Positions 45,417 to 54,015 are shown, counted from the first letter of the stretch. The stretch is 64,000 nt of DNA from Pseudalkalibacillus sp045920555 (GCF_045920555.1 NZ_CP174509.1:1860001-1924000), one strand, 5' to 3'. Notes: generated by a model from the letters alone, not told the origin. Numbers and translations: made by a program.

Positions 45417-45599
45417 AAGTTATAAAGAACTACGCTCTATTATTCAAATTAAGTATGAAAATCAATAATTAAGTCAAGGTTAGTAATAGATCATCTATGT
45501 AAGCGTAAAAATAAGAGTAGCTATACCTGTTTGATGGAAAGCCATCTCGCTGTAACAAAAGGCAATAAATAAGGCTCTACTTTAAAAGGAGTGATAGCA

Positions 45600-45821
45600 A
45601 TGAATAAAGATTTTAAGCGTGAAAAAAGGCAGCCGGAGTTACAGTCCGATTCTGCCCTTAATCCTGGCTTCGATACGATCGCCGCAAATGAAGCTGAGCA
45701 GTATTTCATGGATGGATCAATGGGAAATTCAATTGTAGACTTTGATGAAAGCGATACTACGGTGGATGATATTGACGACAGAGATATCATTCAGTATACG
45801 AAAGACGGAAAAAGGAGCTGA
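45600..45821 (+). CDS. Small acidic hypothetical protein
   Basis: 73 residues from ATG 45600, preceded by AAAAGGAGTGA. Composition is strongly acidic toward the end (VDFDESDTTVDDIDDRD), with a Lys/Arg-rich start (MNKDFKREKRQPELQSDSAL). No membrane segment or known domain. It is directly followed by a second tiny gene with its own ribosome site, so the two form an operon. Function unknown. Confidence 0.6.
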   Translation: MNKDFKREKRQPELQSDSALNPGFDTIAANEAEQYFMDGSMGNSIVDFDESDTTVDDIDDRDIIQYTKDGKRS

Positions 45822-45825
45822 AATA

Positions 45826-45960
45826 GTGAAAGATCAAAATTATCCAGTAGCAAATGTTTCGAAGGAAATGTTAGACAAGATCCAGAACTATGAAAGAGAA
45901 CTGAAGAAAGAAAGCAATGAAGATATCATACTCATCGCATACCAAAAAGAACGTAGCTAA
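45826..45960 (+). CDS. 44-residue hypothetical protein
   Basis: GTG 45826 follows AAAAAGGAGCTGAAATA, five bases after the previous stop. The product, KDQNYPVANVSKEMLDKIQN then YERELKKESNEDIILIAYQK, is a charged helical peptide. A clear terminator lies a few bases after TAA. Co-transcribed with the acidic protein upstream. No family recognised. Confidence 0.6.
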   Translation: MKDQNYPVANVSKEMLDKIQNYERELKKESNEDIILIAYQKERS

Positions 45961-45966
45961 AACATA

Positions 45967-46010
45967 AAATGACCTTGAAGGATATAAAAAGTCCTTTGAG
46001 GTCATTTTTA
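45967..46010 (+). terminator. Terminator of the small two-gene operon
   Basis: AAATGACC at 45967 with GGTCATTT at 46000, plus inner pairing AAGGA/TCCTT and a T run. Confidence 0.8.
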
Positions 46011-46117
46011 CATTATTATTAAATTCATGACCTGATTCAGAAGTCTGTGTTAAGTTAGTATATTGTACTCACTTGAATGGAATCAGTAGACTCTTTGTAA
46101 TACGATAAGAATTGTCT

Positions 46118-46333
46118 TTACATCGCGCGTATCTTCGGTGTAGGTACTGAAGGAGATAGCTCAAAGCAGAAAGGGCATTGTTGATAAGATTTATGGATCA
46201 ACAAATGGACATGTTCTTCATCTGTACTGTCTTCGCGAATATCACTTTCATAATAAGGGATGCGACATGCGTCGCAAACATAAGAGGAAAGATGAACCAC
46301 TTTTTTCTTGTGGTTGATAATGTATTTGGACAC
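46118..46333 (-). CDS. Small zinc-ribbon-like protein
   Basis: 71 residues from GTG (46333), with AGGAGGTGTACT immediately upstream. Two CxxC pairs, YVCDACRIPYY and QQCPFCFELS, are separated by about 28 residues, suggesting a zinc-binding treble clef or ribbon. It begins SKYIINHKKKVVHLSSYVCD. No enzymatic motif. Such small zinc proteins are common in Bacillus and uncharacterised. Confidence 0.65.
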   Translation of the reverse strand: MSKYIINHKKKVVHLSSYVCDACRIPYYESDIREDSTDEEHVHLLIHKSYQQCPFCFELSPSVPTPKIRAM

Positions 46334-46493
46334 AGTACACCTCCTGAATGAATGTTTTATATATAGATTCGTCAAAATTGGTTATTTTTCGGGTATAGAT
46401 AGTTAGAATTTGGAAGATGGGTAAAAGCCTGCACTCTAAAGTTTCAATTGACATATGATAGTCTGAAACCCATATTGAAGGGGGAGTATGTCT

Positions 46494-46877
46494 TTGAATA
46501 ATCGGCAAAACCCACTTGCTTCCATATTGCAAAATATTCTAGGCGGAGGAGGCCCACAGCAATCCGGCCCGCCACCTGGTCCGCCTTTTCCTGACGGAGG
46601 TGGACCACCGCCAGGTCCACCTCCGAGTTTTATACCGAACCAGTCACCATCCGCATTACAAGCTAGTCCAGGAGCGGGTACTTATGCGGTAGACCCAGGC
46701 GCATTGAGGCCTTGTATACGAAGATATGTCTATATTTGGTTGCAAGGGGGATATTCTTTCTGGGCTTGGCTTACATTCGTCGGAAGGAATTCTGTAGCAG
46801 GCTATCGATGGACAGGACGGAGATGGGTGTACTTCGGGATCGACCGTCGGCAGATCGTTTCATTCGTGTGTTATTAA
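46494..46877 (+). CDS. Pro/Gly-rich small protein with an aromatic C-terminal domain
   Basis: 127 residues from TTG 46494, at correct spacing to GGGGGAG; an ATG at 46488 is too close to that site. The N-terminal ~50 residues are low-complexity Pro/Gly repeats (GPPPGPPFPDGGGPPPGPPP). The C-terminal ~60 residues (ALRPCIRRYVYIWLQGGYSF, RWTGRRWVYFGIDRRQIVSF) are aromatic and compact, a pattern I associate with a Bacillus-specific family of unknown role often found with spores. No signal peptide. Function unknown. Confidence 0.6.
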   Translation: MNNRQNPLASILQNILGGGGPQQSGPPPGPPFPDGGGPPPGPPPSFIPNQSPSALQASPGAGTYAVDPGALRPCIRRYVYIWLQGGYSFWAWLTFVGRNSVAGYRWTGRRWVYFGIDRRQIVSFVCY

Positions 46878-47064
46878 GAAAAGAGCTGATCAAATATTAG
46901 AGCAATACTTCGAGTTGGAACTTTTTTGATAGAAATTTGTCGGAATGTTCTTAGCGCGTCAAGTATGCTCTCTGATTTGGTCAGTTTTTTATTTAGTATG
47001 AAAAGCCTTCCTAGTGAAAAAATAAATAACACTAATAAGACACGAATCAAATGGAGGATTTCCT

Positions 47065-47425
47065 TTGATACATAAATTTATACTTGTCATGTCCGGAATG
47101 ATGTTTTTGGTAGCTTGCGGAACTGCTGATGGGGCCGATGACGTGCCTATAGATTCACCGGTGACAGTTATTGAAGTGAAGGCCGAAAATTGGGAGTTCA
47201 ATAAGAAAGTATATAAAGTATTTGCTGACCAACCCATCACGATCAATTTCAAAAGTGAGGAGGGTAAGCATGAGTTTGCAATAAAAGGAATGAAAAAGGT
47301 TAGGATTAAAGGTGAAGGGTCCATCAAAAAGATATTTGAGCCGGGGGAATACCAGATCTATTGTCACCCATGCGAAAGGGCACTCCGAAATGGTGGCCAC
47401 ACTGATTGCTGTCCAAAAAAATTAA
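47065..47425 (+). pseudogene. Cupredoxin/CuA-like lipoprotein with a 3'-end frameshift
   Basis: TTG 47065 after AATGGAGGATT starts a lipoprotein signal (MIHKFILVMSGMMFLVACG, lipobox LVAC). The mature part, EVKAENWEFNKKVYKVFADQ to KIFEPGEYQIYCHPC, is a cupredoxin-like fold close to cytochrome oxidase subunit II. At about 47374 a one-base shift is needed to read KGHSEMVATLIAVQKN and stop at 47423. The restored motif C-x2-C-x3-H-x2-M is a copper site of CuA type. Without the shift the frame runs through the following terminator. The His and Met ligands are therefore lost unless this is a sequence error. Confidence 0.72.
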
Positions 47426-47433
47426 GTACAGCA

Positions 47434-47466
47434 AAAGGGGCAGACTACAGTCAGCCCCTTTGGGGT
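47434..47466. terminator. Bidirectional terminator between convergent genes
   Basis: AAAGGGGC and GCCCCTTT with a 12-base loop; T-rich on both sides (GGGGTTTT and TTTTGC on the other strand). Confidence 0.75.
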
Positions 47467-47476
47467 TTTAGGATAA

Positions 47477-47713
47477 TCAATTATTGCTGTACTTCTTTTT
47501 AAATTGCTCAGCAAGACGGTAAAACGACTCCTGGTCATTGCGTGCAAGTGCATCATCAATTTTCTCTCTGAGTTTTTGGCTCTGGTGTTGGAATAATGAT
47601 TCGTCCAGTTGAAGTTGGGCGGCAAGGGAAACAAAATACTGTTCGGCTTTTCTCTGTCTCAATTGTGCCTGCTCTTTCATTTTAGCCTGAAAAGATGAGG
47701 TGTGCTTATTCAT
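47477..47713 (-). CDS. IDEAL-domain-like small protein
   Basis: 78 residues from the ATG at 47713, preceded by GGGAGGAAT. A Gln-rich helical start (AKMKEQAQLRQRKAEQYFVS) is followed by LREKIDDALARNDQESFYRL and AEQFKKKY, which fits the short IDEAL motif (I/L.d.AL...D...F..L) found in Bacillus YpiB/ComK-related proteins. It would act by protein contact. Function unknown. Confidence 0.6.
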   Translation of the reverse strand: MNKHTSSFQAKMKEQAQLRQRKAEQYFVSLAAQLQLDESLFQHQSQKLREKIDDALARNDQESFYRLAEQFKKKYSNN

Positions 47714-47901
47714 GAGGATTCCTCCCAAACCCTTTTAGTTATTATCTAAGATATGCAGTTCAATGTCAATTAGTTTTCAGAATATTACATTAATTTATTT
47801 TTTTCTTATGCTTGAACAGTTTTTTAATTGGAATGTATTCGAATAAAACTGTCCAACTTGTCCAAAATAAGATAAAACAATCGGACTGGGGGTAGATTGG
47901 G

Positions 47902-48279
47902 TTGGAACGAAAGCCGTATTATATAACTGTTCAAGTTGGTATGCAAAATGCGGAAATTCGGAACAGTAAAGGTGAGTCAAGCTATGATTTCGAAATAAAT
48001 GCAACGGAAGACGAAGCTGCGTTATTGAAGGACTTGATGGTAGAGGCTGATAATACTGATCGGATCGGTTATTTCCACTCGCACTTTTTTGCAAATGTCA
48101 TTGATACTGCAGACCGCGACCATATGATTTATGATCGTCTCCTAAATGAAATTTACCTGACCATTTATGATTTAGGGTCGGATCAGACGAAAAAGGACAT
48201 TGAAGAGATGGGAATACTTGAACGTCTTAAGGAAGTGAAACCTAGTCATAATCCTACAGACCCAAATCTCCTTCAATAA
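47902..48279 (+). CDS. Conserved hypothetical protein (about 125 aa)
   Basis: Starts at TTG 47902 after GGGGGTAGA. MERKPYYITVQVGMQNAEIR and SYDFEINATEDEAALLKDLM lead into RIGYFHSHFFANVIDTADRD and MIYDRLLNEIYLTIYDLGSD. The same layout occurs in Bacillus proteins sometimes labelled hydrolase/acyltransferase, but no catalytic motif is visible and that label should not be trusted. A terminator follows. Confidence 0.65.
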   Translation: MERKPYYITVQVGMQNAEIRNSKGESSYDFEINATEDEAALLKDLMVEADNTDRIGYFHSHFFANVIDTADRDHMIYDRLLNEIYLTIYDLGSDQTKKDIEEMGILERLKEVKPSHNPTDPNLLQ

Positions 48280-48286
48280 AAACTGG

Positions 48287-48316
48287 CTCAATCGATTGTA
48301 ATCGGTTGAGTTTTTT
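48287..48316 (+). terminator. Terminator
   Basis: CTCAATCGATT with AATCGGTTGAG around a GT loop, then TTTTTT. Confidence 0.85.
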
Positions 48317-48414
48317 CTATTATCCGTGGTTTCGGATGTATTTGATTTTGTATCTGAAAAATCAGCTTTTTCATGTATACTTTATTTGAAATACTCAAGT
48401 AAAGGTTGATGAAG

Positions 48415-49095
48415 ATGATCAAAGGATTGATGTTTGATTTGGATGGGACGCTGTTGGATCGAACCAAATCGTTACAAGAGTTTGTTTGTAAGCAATACGA
48501 CCGGTATATAGACTCATTGGAAAAAGTGACTTTACAAAGTTATATGGACGACTTTTTAAACTATGACCAAAACGGCTACAAGCATAAAAAAAAAGTTTAT
48601 CGCAGTATTGTTGAAAAATATAAACTGAATCAAGAGTGGTATGATCTTCTTTTAGACGATTATTATAAGGAGTTTCATAACCATTGCCTGCCGGTGGATG
48701 GGTTAGATGAGGTGATCTCCTATCTTCAAAGATCTTCCCTGACGATTGGCTTGATAACTAATGGGGAAACCATGTTCCAAACAAAAACGATCGAAGCTCT
48801 TTCGCTTGAGGATGTTTTCCATTGTATTTTGATTTCTGAGAAAGAAGGGATCAAAAAACCCTCGGCAGAATTTTTTCTTAGAGGATTGCGACTGTTGGAC
48901 CTTCAACCAATTGAAACAGTCTTAGTCGGTGATCATCCGACCAATGATATTCATGCAGCAAAAAAATTGGGGATGTACACGATTTGGGTTAAGAATGCTC
49001 ATTACGAAAAGCCCAGGGACACGGATTTCACGATAGATTCTTTATCTGAAATACCCGAAATCATTCAGTCTTTTAATAAAGGAGAATCAACATGA
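48415..49095 (+). CDS. HAD-superfamily hydrolase
   Basis: 226 residues from ATG 48415, nine bases after AAAGG; ATG 48409 is an alternative. HAD motifs: MFDLDGTLL (nucleophile Asp and acid/base Asp), LITNGE (motif II), EGIKKPSAE with the motif III Lys and VGDHPTNDIHAAK (motif IV). The cap is a helical C1 type, as in phosphoglycolate phosphatase- and YjjG-like enzymes. It dephosphorylates a small metabolite; substrate unknown. Its stop overlaps the start of a 31-residue membrane peptide gene. Confidence 0.87.
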   Translation: MIKGLMFDLDGTLLDRTKSLQEFVCKQYDRYIDSLEKVTLQSYMDDFLNYDQNGYKHKKKVYRSIVEKYKLNQEWYDLLLDDYYKEFHNHCLPVDGLDEVISYLQRSSLTIGLITNGETMFQTKTIEALSLEDVFHCILISEKEGIKKPSAEFFLRGLRLLDLQPIETVLVGDHPTNDIHAAKKLGMYTIWVKNAHYEKPRDTDFTIDSLSEIPEIIQSFNKGEST

Positions 49096-49187
49096 AAATA
49101 AGTAATGCATGGCTCGCACTGATTTTATTATTAGTAGGATTCATTTTCGGGTTAAGCTATTGGATTTCAAAGGGTTTGTTAGGATAA
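49092..49187 (+). CDS. 31-residue single-TM peptide, coupled to the HAD gene
   Basis: ATG 49092 overlaps the HAD stop (ATGA) and is preceded by AAAGGAGAATCAAC. The product, MKISNAWLALILLLVGFIFG then LSYWISKGLLG, is a short, positively charged peptide with one clear transmembrane helix. Ribosome site plus stop-start overlap argue for real translation. Role unknown; it could interact with the sensor kinase encoded next. Confidence 0.55.
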   Translation: MKISNAWLALILLLVGFIFGLSYWISKGLLG

Positions 49188-49233
49188 TGGGATTTATATA
49201 CATCACTTTTCAAGTTGTTAGGGGTTTTTGAGT

Positions 49234-51033
49234 ATGGATAGGACCCGTGAACGAAATTCTAATATCGTAATTACTTTCATAACAGTGATTGGCTGGTTAT
49301 TAGCCTTCTATAGTATTTTTAAATTACACACCATCAATGATCTTTGGTCATTTACACTGCTGATTGGTTTCTTATTTATTACAGAACTGTTCCCGATCCC
49401 GGTTTGGAAGAGTATCACATCATTAAGTTTTCCGCTAATCTATACGATCATTATTTTATATGGACCATGGATGGGCGTTGTCACATTAGTCCTTGTCAGT
49501 TTTGTAGTCAATTTGATTAAAAGGCGGCATATCCAGATTGTTTGGTTCAATCCGGCACAGCTTGCTTTGACACTTGTCCTTACTCATATGGTTACAAGCG
49601 CTATTCTTTATTTGACTTGGACGGGGGGAACCGGAATAGGGTATCACTATTATAAATTGCTGCTGTTCACTTTGCTTTTTTACATAATAAATAATTTGTT
49701 GATCGATACGATTTTTTGGCTACGACCACACACATATTCCTGGAAAGATTGGAAGCAGAAGATGGTTCAGGAGACCGTGATCGTTGTGATTTCCATCAGT
49801 TATCTGATGTTGATGTTCGTATTGGGAAATCAAAACAGGGGCGGCGTCGTAGATGTTTTTTCATTCCTGTTTTTCTTTTCTCCACTAGTGGCCGCTTCAA
49901 TCATCAGTGCTATCATAAACCGGTTGAACCGGGAGAAAAATCGTTTCAAATCCCTGGTTTCTCTAACAAAAGAATTGAACAGGATACTCCCCTCAGATGA
50001 TTGGGTTTCTTCAGTAGAAAGATGGATCGATGAATTCATTACGACAGATGTGGCTTTATTCATCGTTAAAGAAAATGATAAGTGGAAAGGGTCTTTTAAA
50101 AAAGGAGGCATCATCCAAGGAATAGAAAGTGCATTCGGGGAAGAGTGGTTTACTCAATTAGATGAAGCAGTACACTTTTCCTCTCGTAAGGAATTTCCAG
50201 AGGGATTGGATGCTTACCTGGATTCCTCCGTTCGCTCGGTTGTCATCACTCCTTTACGAATCGAGAATGAAACCGTCGGTGTTTTGCTTGTCGGAAAGGA
50301 AAACAATAAATTATATCAATTGACGGATATTCAATTTTTGTCTACTTTAGCGAATCAACTTGCTGTTATAATAAAGACAAGAAATCTATTTACAGAAAGA
50401 GAACAGCGTATCGTATTGGAAGAACGAAACCGTATTGCAAGGGAAATTCATGATGGGATTGCACAATCACTTGCTGGTGCTGTCTTGAAGCTTGAGACCT
50501 CTAAACGATTGAAAACAGGAGACAATGAAAAGATCAAGTTAGTAAATGAAAGCATCAAAAAACTGAGGGGAAGCCTTGGGGAAGTTAGAGAATCCATTTA
50601 TGCTTTGAGACCTAATCCTAGTGATAAGTTTGGCATGGTTGAAGCGATCCGAGCAAAAGGTGAAGAGGTTACGGAAGACTTTGACCTGAATGTTTCGATC
50701 AACACTCGAGGTGTTGCGCTAGAGGTCACGCCCCATGTAGAGAAGAATGTATATGAAGTCGTCTCTGAAGCATTGCAAAATGCTGGGAAACATTCTGAGG
50801 CTTCCAAAGTAGATGTCATGATCAGGTACTGTAAGGAGCATGTAATTGTACGGGTTAAAGATGATGGCAAAGGTTTTCAATTATATAAAGCATTGATGAG
50901 AGCCAAATCGGAAGCTCATTATGGTATCTTGAATATGAATGAATTAGCAGAACAGATCGATGCGTCGTTGAAAATAAATAGTACATCAGGCCGGGGCACC
51001 GAGATTCTCATGATTGTACCAGTAACAAATTAA
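49234..51033 (+). CDS. Sensor histidine kinase (HisKA_3, NarX/LiaS group)
   Basis: 599 residues from ATG 49234. The first ~235 residues hold about seven transmembrane helices. A GAF-like domain follows (~245-390: KFQ-type cytosolic stretch, VRSVVITPLRIENETVGVLL). Next is the HisKA_3 box ERNRIAREIHDGIAQSLAGA with phospho-accepting His406, and a HATPase with NAGKHSEASKVDV (N box), DDGKGF (G1) and STSGRGTEILM (G2). It autophosphorylates and passes phosphate to the LuxR-type regulator 18 bases downstream. The stimulus is unknown; the membrane domain is multi-TM rather than the usual two. Confidence 0.9.
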   Translation: MDRTRERNSNIVITFITVIGWLLAFYSIFKLHTINDLWSFTLLIGFLFITELFPIPVWKSITSLSFPLIYTIIILYGPWMGVVTLVLVSFVVNLIKRRHIQIVWFNPAQLALTLVLTHMVTSAILYLTWTGGTGIGYHYYKLLLFTLLFYIINNLLIDTIFWLRPHTYSWKDWKQKMVQETVIVVISISYLMLMFVLGNQNRGGVVDVFSFLFFFSPLVAASIISAIINRLNREKNRFKSLVSLTKELNRILPSDDWVSSVERWIDEFITTDVALFIVKENDKWKGSFKKGGIIQGIESAFGEEWFTQLDEAVHFSSRKEFPEGLDAYLDSSVRSVVITPLRIENETVGVLLVGKENNKLYQLTDIQFLSTLANQLAVIIKTRNLFTEREQRIVLEERNRIAREIHDGIAQSLAGAVLKLETSKRLKTGDNEKIKLVNESIKKLRGSLGEVRESIYALRPNPSDKFGMVEAIRAKGEEVTEDFDLNVSINTRGVALEVTPHVEKNVYEVVSEALQNAGKHSEASKVDVMIRYCKEHVIVRVKDDGKGFQLYKALMRAKSEAHYGILNMNELAEQIDASLKINSTSGRGTEILMIVPVTN

Positions 51034-51051
51034 AGTGGAGGAGACTCAACA

Positions 51052-51693
51052 ATGATAAAACTACTTTTAATCGATGACCATGCAATTCTGAGAGACGGAA
51101 TGAAAAACATTATTGCTATTGAAGAGGACATTGCCGTTGTCGGAGAGTTGACCTCTGGGGAAGAAATTTTAGAAACGATTGAAACGACTGAGCCAGATGT
51201 GATTTTGATGGATATCAATCTTCCAGATAGAAATGGAATAGAACTTACTAGTTTAGTAAAGAAAAGTTTCCCGAAATGTAAAGTGTTGATTTTGACGATG
51301 TACAAGCATGATGAATACTTCATGGCAGCTTTGAAAGCTGGAGCAGATGGATATCTCCTGAAAGATGCACCTTCAGAAGAGGTTATTGAGGCAATCCATG
51401 CTGTAGCAGAAGGGAAATCGATACTACACCCGAGCATGGCTAAAAAACTAGTAGACTATCATCAAAAGAAAAATCAAATCAGCCAAAATGGAAACGACCT
51501 GACGGATCGGGAAAAAGACGTGTTGATCTGTCTCGTGGAGGGTCTGAGCAATAAAGATATCGCTGATCGGTTATTTATCAGTGATAAGACTGTCAAGATC
51601 CATGTAAGCAACATACTTAAAAAACTTCAAGTGAAAAGCCGTTCACAAGCCATCATCTATGCTGTACAAAATCAAATCGTCCCGTTGCCATAA
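51052..51693 (+). CDS. NarL/FixJ (LuxR)-type response regulator
   Basis: 213 residues. Receiver domain: LLIDDHAILRDG, phosphorylation site Asp54 in VILMDINLPDRNG, and conserved Lys in YLLKDAPSEE. C-terminal LuxR HTH: LTDREKDVLICLVEGLSNKD, IADRLFISDKTVKIHVSNIL. GTGGAGGAGAC precedes the ATG, and the gene follows its kinase by 18 bases, so the pair forms one two-component operon. No target operon is obvious nearby. A strong terminator follows. Confidence 0.93.
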   Translation: MIKLLLIDDHAILRDGMKNIIAIEEDIAVVGELTSGEEILETIETTEPDVILMDINLPDRNGIELTSLVKKSFPKCKVLILTMYKHDEYFMAALKAGADGYLLKDAPSEEVIEAIHAVAEGKSILHPSMAKKLVDYHQKKNQISQNGNDLTDREKDVLICLVEGLSNKDIADRLFISDKTVKIHVSNILKKLQVKSRSQAIIYAVQNQIVPLP

Positions 51694-51714
51694 CGATTTA
51701 TAACCTATTAGTTG

Positions 51715-51749
51715 AACCTGAGTGAAGATTCTTCCCTCAGGTTTTTTTT
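51715..51749 (+). terminator. Terminator of the two-component operon
   Basis: AACCTGAG, 13-base loop, CTCAGGTT and a T run. Confidence 0.85.
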
Positions 51750-51823
51750 ATAAAAAAGATTAGTTCGCCCTGTCCCTGGATGCCTTCAACAATACTTCTA
51801 AGGATCCTCGAATGAATAGGGGC

Positions 51824-52186
51824 TTTGACACCCTGATAATGCAAAAAACGGAGAACGAGGTACTCAAAGAGGTGTTTTGACACCCTGATAATGCAAAAAC
51901 GGAAAACGAGGCACTCAAAGAGGGGCTTTGACACCCTGAAAAAGCGAAAAACGGAAAACGAGGTACTCAAAGAAGGGTTTTGACACCCTGAAAAAGCGAA
52001 AAACGGAAAACGAGGCACTCGAAGAGGGGCTTTGACACCCTGAAAAAGCGAAAAACGGAAAACGAGGCACTCAAAGAGGGGCTTTGACACCCTGATAATG
52101 CAAAAAACGGAGAACGAGGTACTCAAAGAGGTGTTTTGACACCCTGAAAAAGCGAAAAATCGAAATCGAGGTACTCATGAAGCAGT
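51824..52186. repeat. Tandem array of seven ~52-nt units
   Basis: TTTGACACCCTG recurs at 51824, 51876, 51927, 51979, 52031, 52083 and 52135, a period of 52 (once 51). Each unit reads TTTGACACCCTG-(ATAATGC or AAAAAGCG)-AAAAACGG-(A/G)AAACGAGG-(C/T)ACTC(A/G)AAGA-(G/A)G(G/T)G. Units 1 and 6 are identical. Across unit joins TCAAAG pairs with CTTTGA (GT pairs where it varies). The 52-nt period is not a multiple of three, so it is not coding. An additional partial unit precedes 51824. Confidence 0.92.
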
Positions 52187-52308
52187 CATGAGATCAGGAA
52201 AACACGAAAGAGGGCTTGTAAGCGGCACTTAAAGGCTATATTTGTGACTATTGGAACAATTCTGATATTTATCTTGAAATCATATATGATTTTATATATC
52301 ATGAATTT

Positions 52309-52968
52309 ATGAAAGCGCTTAATTCTAAATCCATGAATAAACAACAATTTGCGTATAAGTTGCTTCGTGCCCGCATTCTAGACGGGACATATGGGCCAGG
52401 TTATCGAATCGTGATCGACCAGATTGCTAGGGAAATTGAGACTAGTGCGATTCCAATAAGAGAGGCACTCCGCCAGCTTGAATCAGATGGATTGATCCAG
52501 TTCAAACCGTACAGTGGTGCGATCGTTACCCCTATCAATGAAAACGAGTATCTAGAAACGTTATCGGTTCTCGCCGTAATTGAAGGTTATGCGACAGCCA
52601 TCAGCGGTCAACATTTCCCGCTGGACCGTATTCCGGATCTTAAAGAAATCAACCAATCTATGAAGCAAGCTTTAGAGGAACTCGATTTTGTCTCTTTCGG
52701 GAAGCATAATCGATTATTCCACGGACTTACATATGAGTATTGTGAAAACAAATATCTCGTGGAAAATATCCGGTCCACATGGAAACGCCTCGATTCAATC
52801 AGAAGGGCAGGATCTGCATTCATGCCTGTCCGGGCCAAAGAATCCGTCTTGGAGCACGATGAAATCATACGCTTACTCGAACAGAGGGCAGCTCCAGAAA
52901 AGATTGAAGCCTTCGTTCGAGAACACAAATTGAATACTGTCAAATCGTTTTACCATCAAAGGCATTGA
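52309..52968 (+). CDS. GntR-family (FCD) transcriptional regulator
   Basis: 219 residues. The GntR winged helix is RARILDGTYGPGYRIVIDQI, AREIETSAIPIREALRQLES, DGLIQFKPYSGAIVTP, followed by an all-helical FCD domain with His/Asp/Glu residues for a metal-bound acid ligand. ATG 52309 lacks a good ribosome site and another ATG lies at 52333, so the start is uncertain. An AT-rich dyad (ATCATATATGATTTTATATA) lies around 52280, a possible operator. It heads the 4-hydroxyphenylacetate genes and is likely their local regulator. Confidence 0.82.
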   Translation: MKALNSKSMNKQQFAYKLLRARILDGTYGPGYRIVIDQIAREIETSAIPIREALRQLESDGLIQFKPYSGAIVTPINENEYLETLSVLAVIEGYATAISGQHFPLDRIPDLKEINQSMKQALEELDFVSFGKHNRLFHGLTYEYCENKYLVENIRSTWKRLDSIRRAGSAFMPVRAKESVLEHDEIIRLLEQRAAPEKIEAFVREHKLNTVKSFYHQRH

Positions 52969-53085
52969 CCAGCACTTTTAAAATGATGAAGAAAGGAGCT
53001 GTAACCGTCCGACATTTTGTATTGTTCTTACTGTTCGACCGACCTGCTTCATAAGGTCAAAATACATTCAAAAGGAGAGGTTGTA

Positions 53086-54015
53086 ATGTCTAAGTTAGAT
53101 GAGTTGAAACAGCAATTGAGAGGATCGATCGCACCGATCATCACTCCGTTCAAGGAAGATGATTCTCTTGATCTTGATACGTTGAAAAGTTTGATTGAAT
53201 GGCACATCGAAAGCGGTTCCCATGGTATTTCTGTTACAGGGACGACAGGTGAGCCGAGCTCTTTGACTCTAGAGGAAAGAGTCCAGGTCATGGAGACAGC
53301 AGCAAAAACAGTAAATGGCAGAATCCCGTTCGTGCCAGGTACAGGTTCCACTAATCACCAAGAAACGTTATACCTCACCAAGAAAGCAAAAGAAATTGGA
53401 GCAGACGCAGCAATGGTCATTGTTCCATACTACAACAAGCCCTCACAACATGCGCTTTACAAACATTTCAAAACAATCGCAGACACGGTAGATATTCCGA
53501 TCATCATCTATAACATTCCAGGACGAACCGCCGTTAATATGGACGTGAAAACAATCGCAAGACTGAATGAGGATTGCGGAAATATCATCGGAATAAAAGA
53601 ATCGAATAAGGACTTTGAACATGTCAATCGTGTCCTCCTGAATTGCGGAAGAGACTTCTTGCTCTATTCTGGAATAGAGCTTCTGTGTTACCCGATGCTT
53701 GCAATCGGTGGAGCGGGCTATATCAGTGCAACAGCAAACATCATGCCTGGCAGGGTGGCCGATGTCTATAACTATTGGGCTAATGGTGATGTAGCAAAAG
53801 CACAAGAGCTCCATTATGACTTGATGCCTTTGAATGATGTCCTGTTCAAGGATACGAACCCTTCTCCGTTAAAAGCTGCACTGGGAATGATGGATCGAAT
53901 CCACCCAAATCTGCGGCTGCCGATGGATTTACCAAGCGATGAACTACAGAGGGAAATCCGTTCAGTATTGGATCATTACGGTTTATTATCTAAAAATGTT
54001 GGGAGTCATGCGTAA
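53086..54015 (+). CDS. DapA-family aldolase (dihydrodipicolinate synthase-like) in a hydroxyphenylacetate operon
   Basis: 309 residues from ATG 53086 after AAAGGAGAGG; an in-frame start 69 bases earlier lacks a site. The family marks are GTTGEPSSLTLEE, IIIYNIPGRTAVNM with the catalytic Tyr and GIKESNKD with the Schiff-base Lys. As the first structural gene of an aromatic catabolic operon it is unlikely to be the lysine-pathway DapA; a pyruvate-forming aldolase for the late ring-cleavage intermediate, in place of HpaI, is plausible. It overlaps the next gene by one base (taATG). Confidence 0.8.
   Translation: MSKLDELKQQLRGSIAPIITPFKEDDSLDLDTLKSLIEWHIESGSHGISVTGTTGEPSSLTLEERVQVMETAAKTVNGRIPFVPGTGSTNHQETLYLTKKAKEIGADAAMVIVPYYNKPSQHALYKHFKTIADTVDIPIIIYNIPGRTAVNMDVKTIARLNEDCGNIIGIKESNKDFEHVNRVLLNCGRDFLLYSGIELLCYPMLAIGGAGYISATANIMPGRVADVYNYWANGDVAKAQELHYDLMPLNDVLFKDTNPSPLKAALGMMDRIHPNLRLPMDLPSDELQREIRSVLDHYGLLSKNVGSHA

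Noticed and set aside
51737..52126. 129-codon minus-strand frame across the tandem array (Ser/Phe/Val-rich repeats)
   Set aside because: It exists because the repeat unit lacks stops on that strand; the 52-nt period shifts the frame at each unit, there is no ribosome site, and it reads into a terminator.
51824..52186. CRISPR array
   Set aside because: The units are contiguous with no unique spacers, and no cas genes are nearby.
53086..54015. Lysine-pathway dapA
   Set aside because: No lysine or diaminopimelate genes nearby; it is overlapped into an aromatic catabolic operon.
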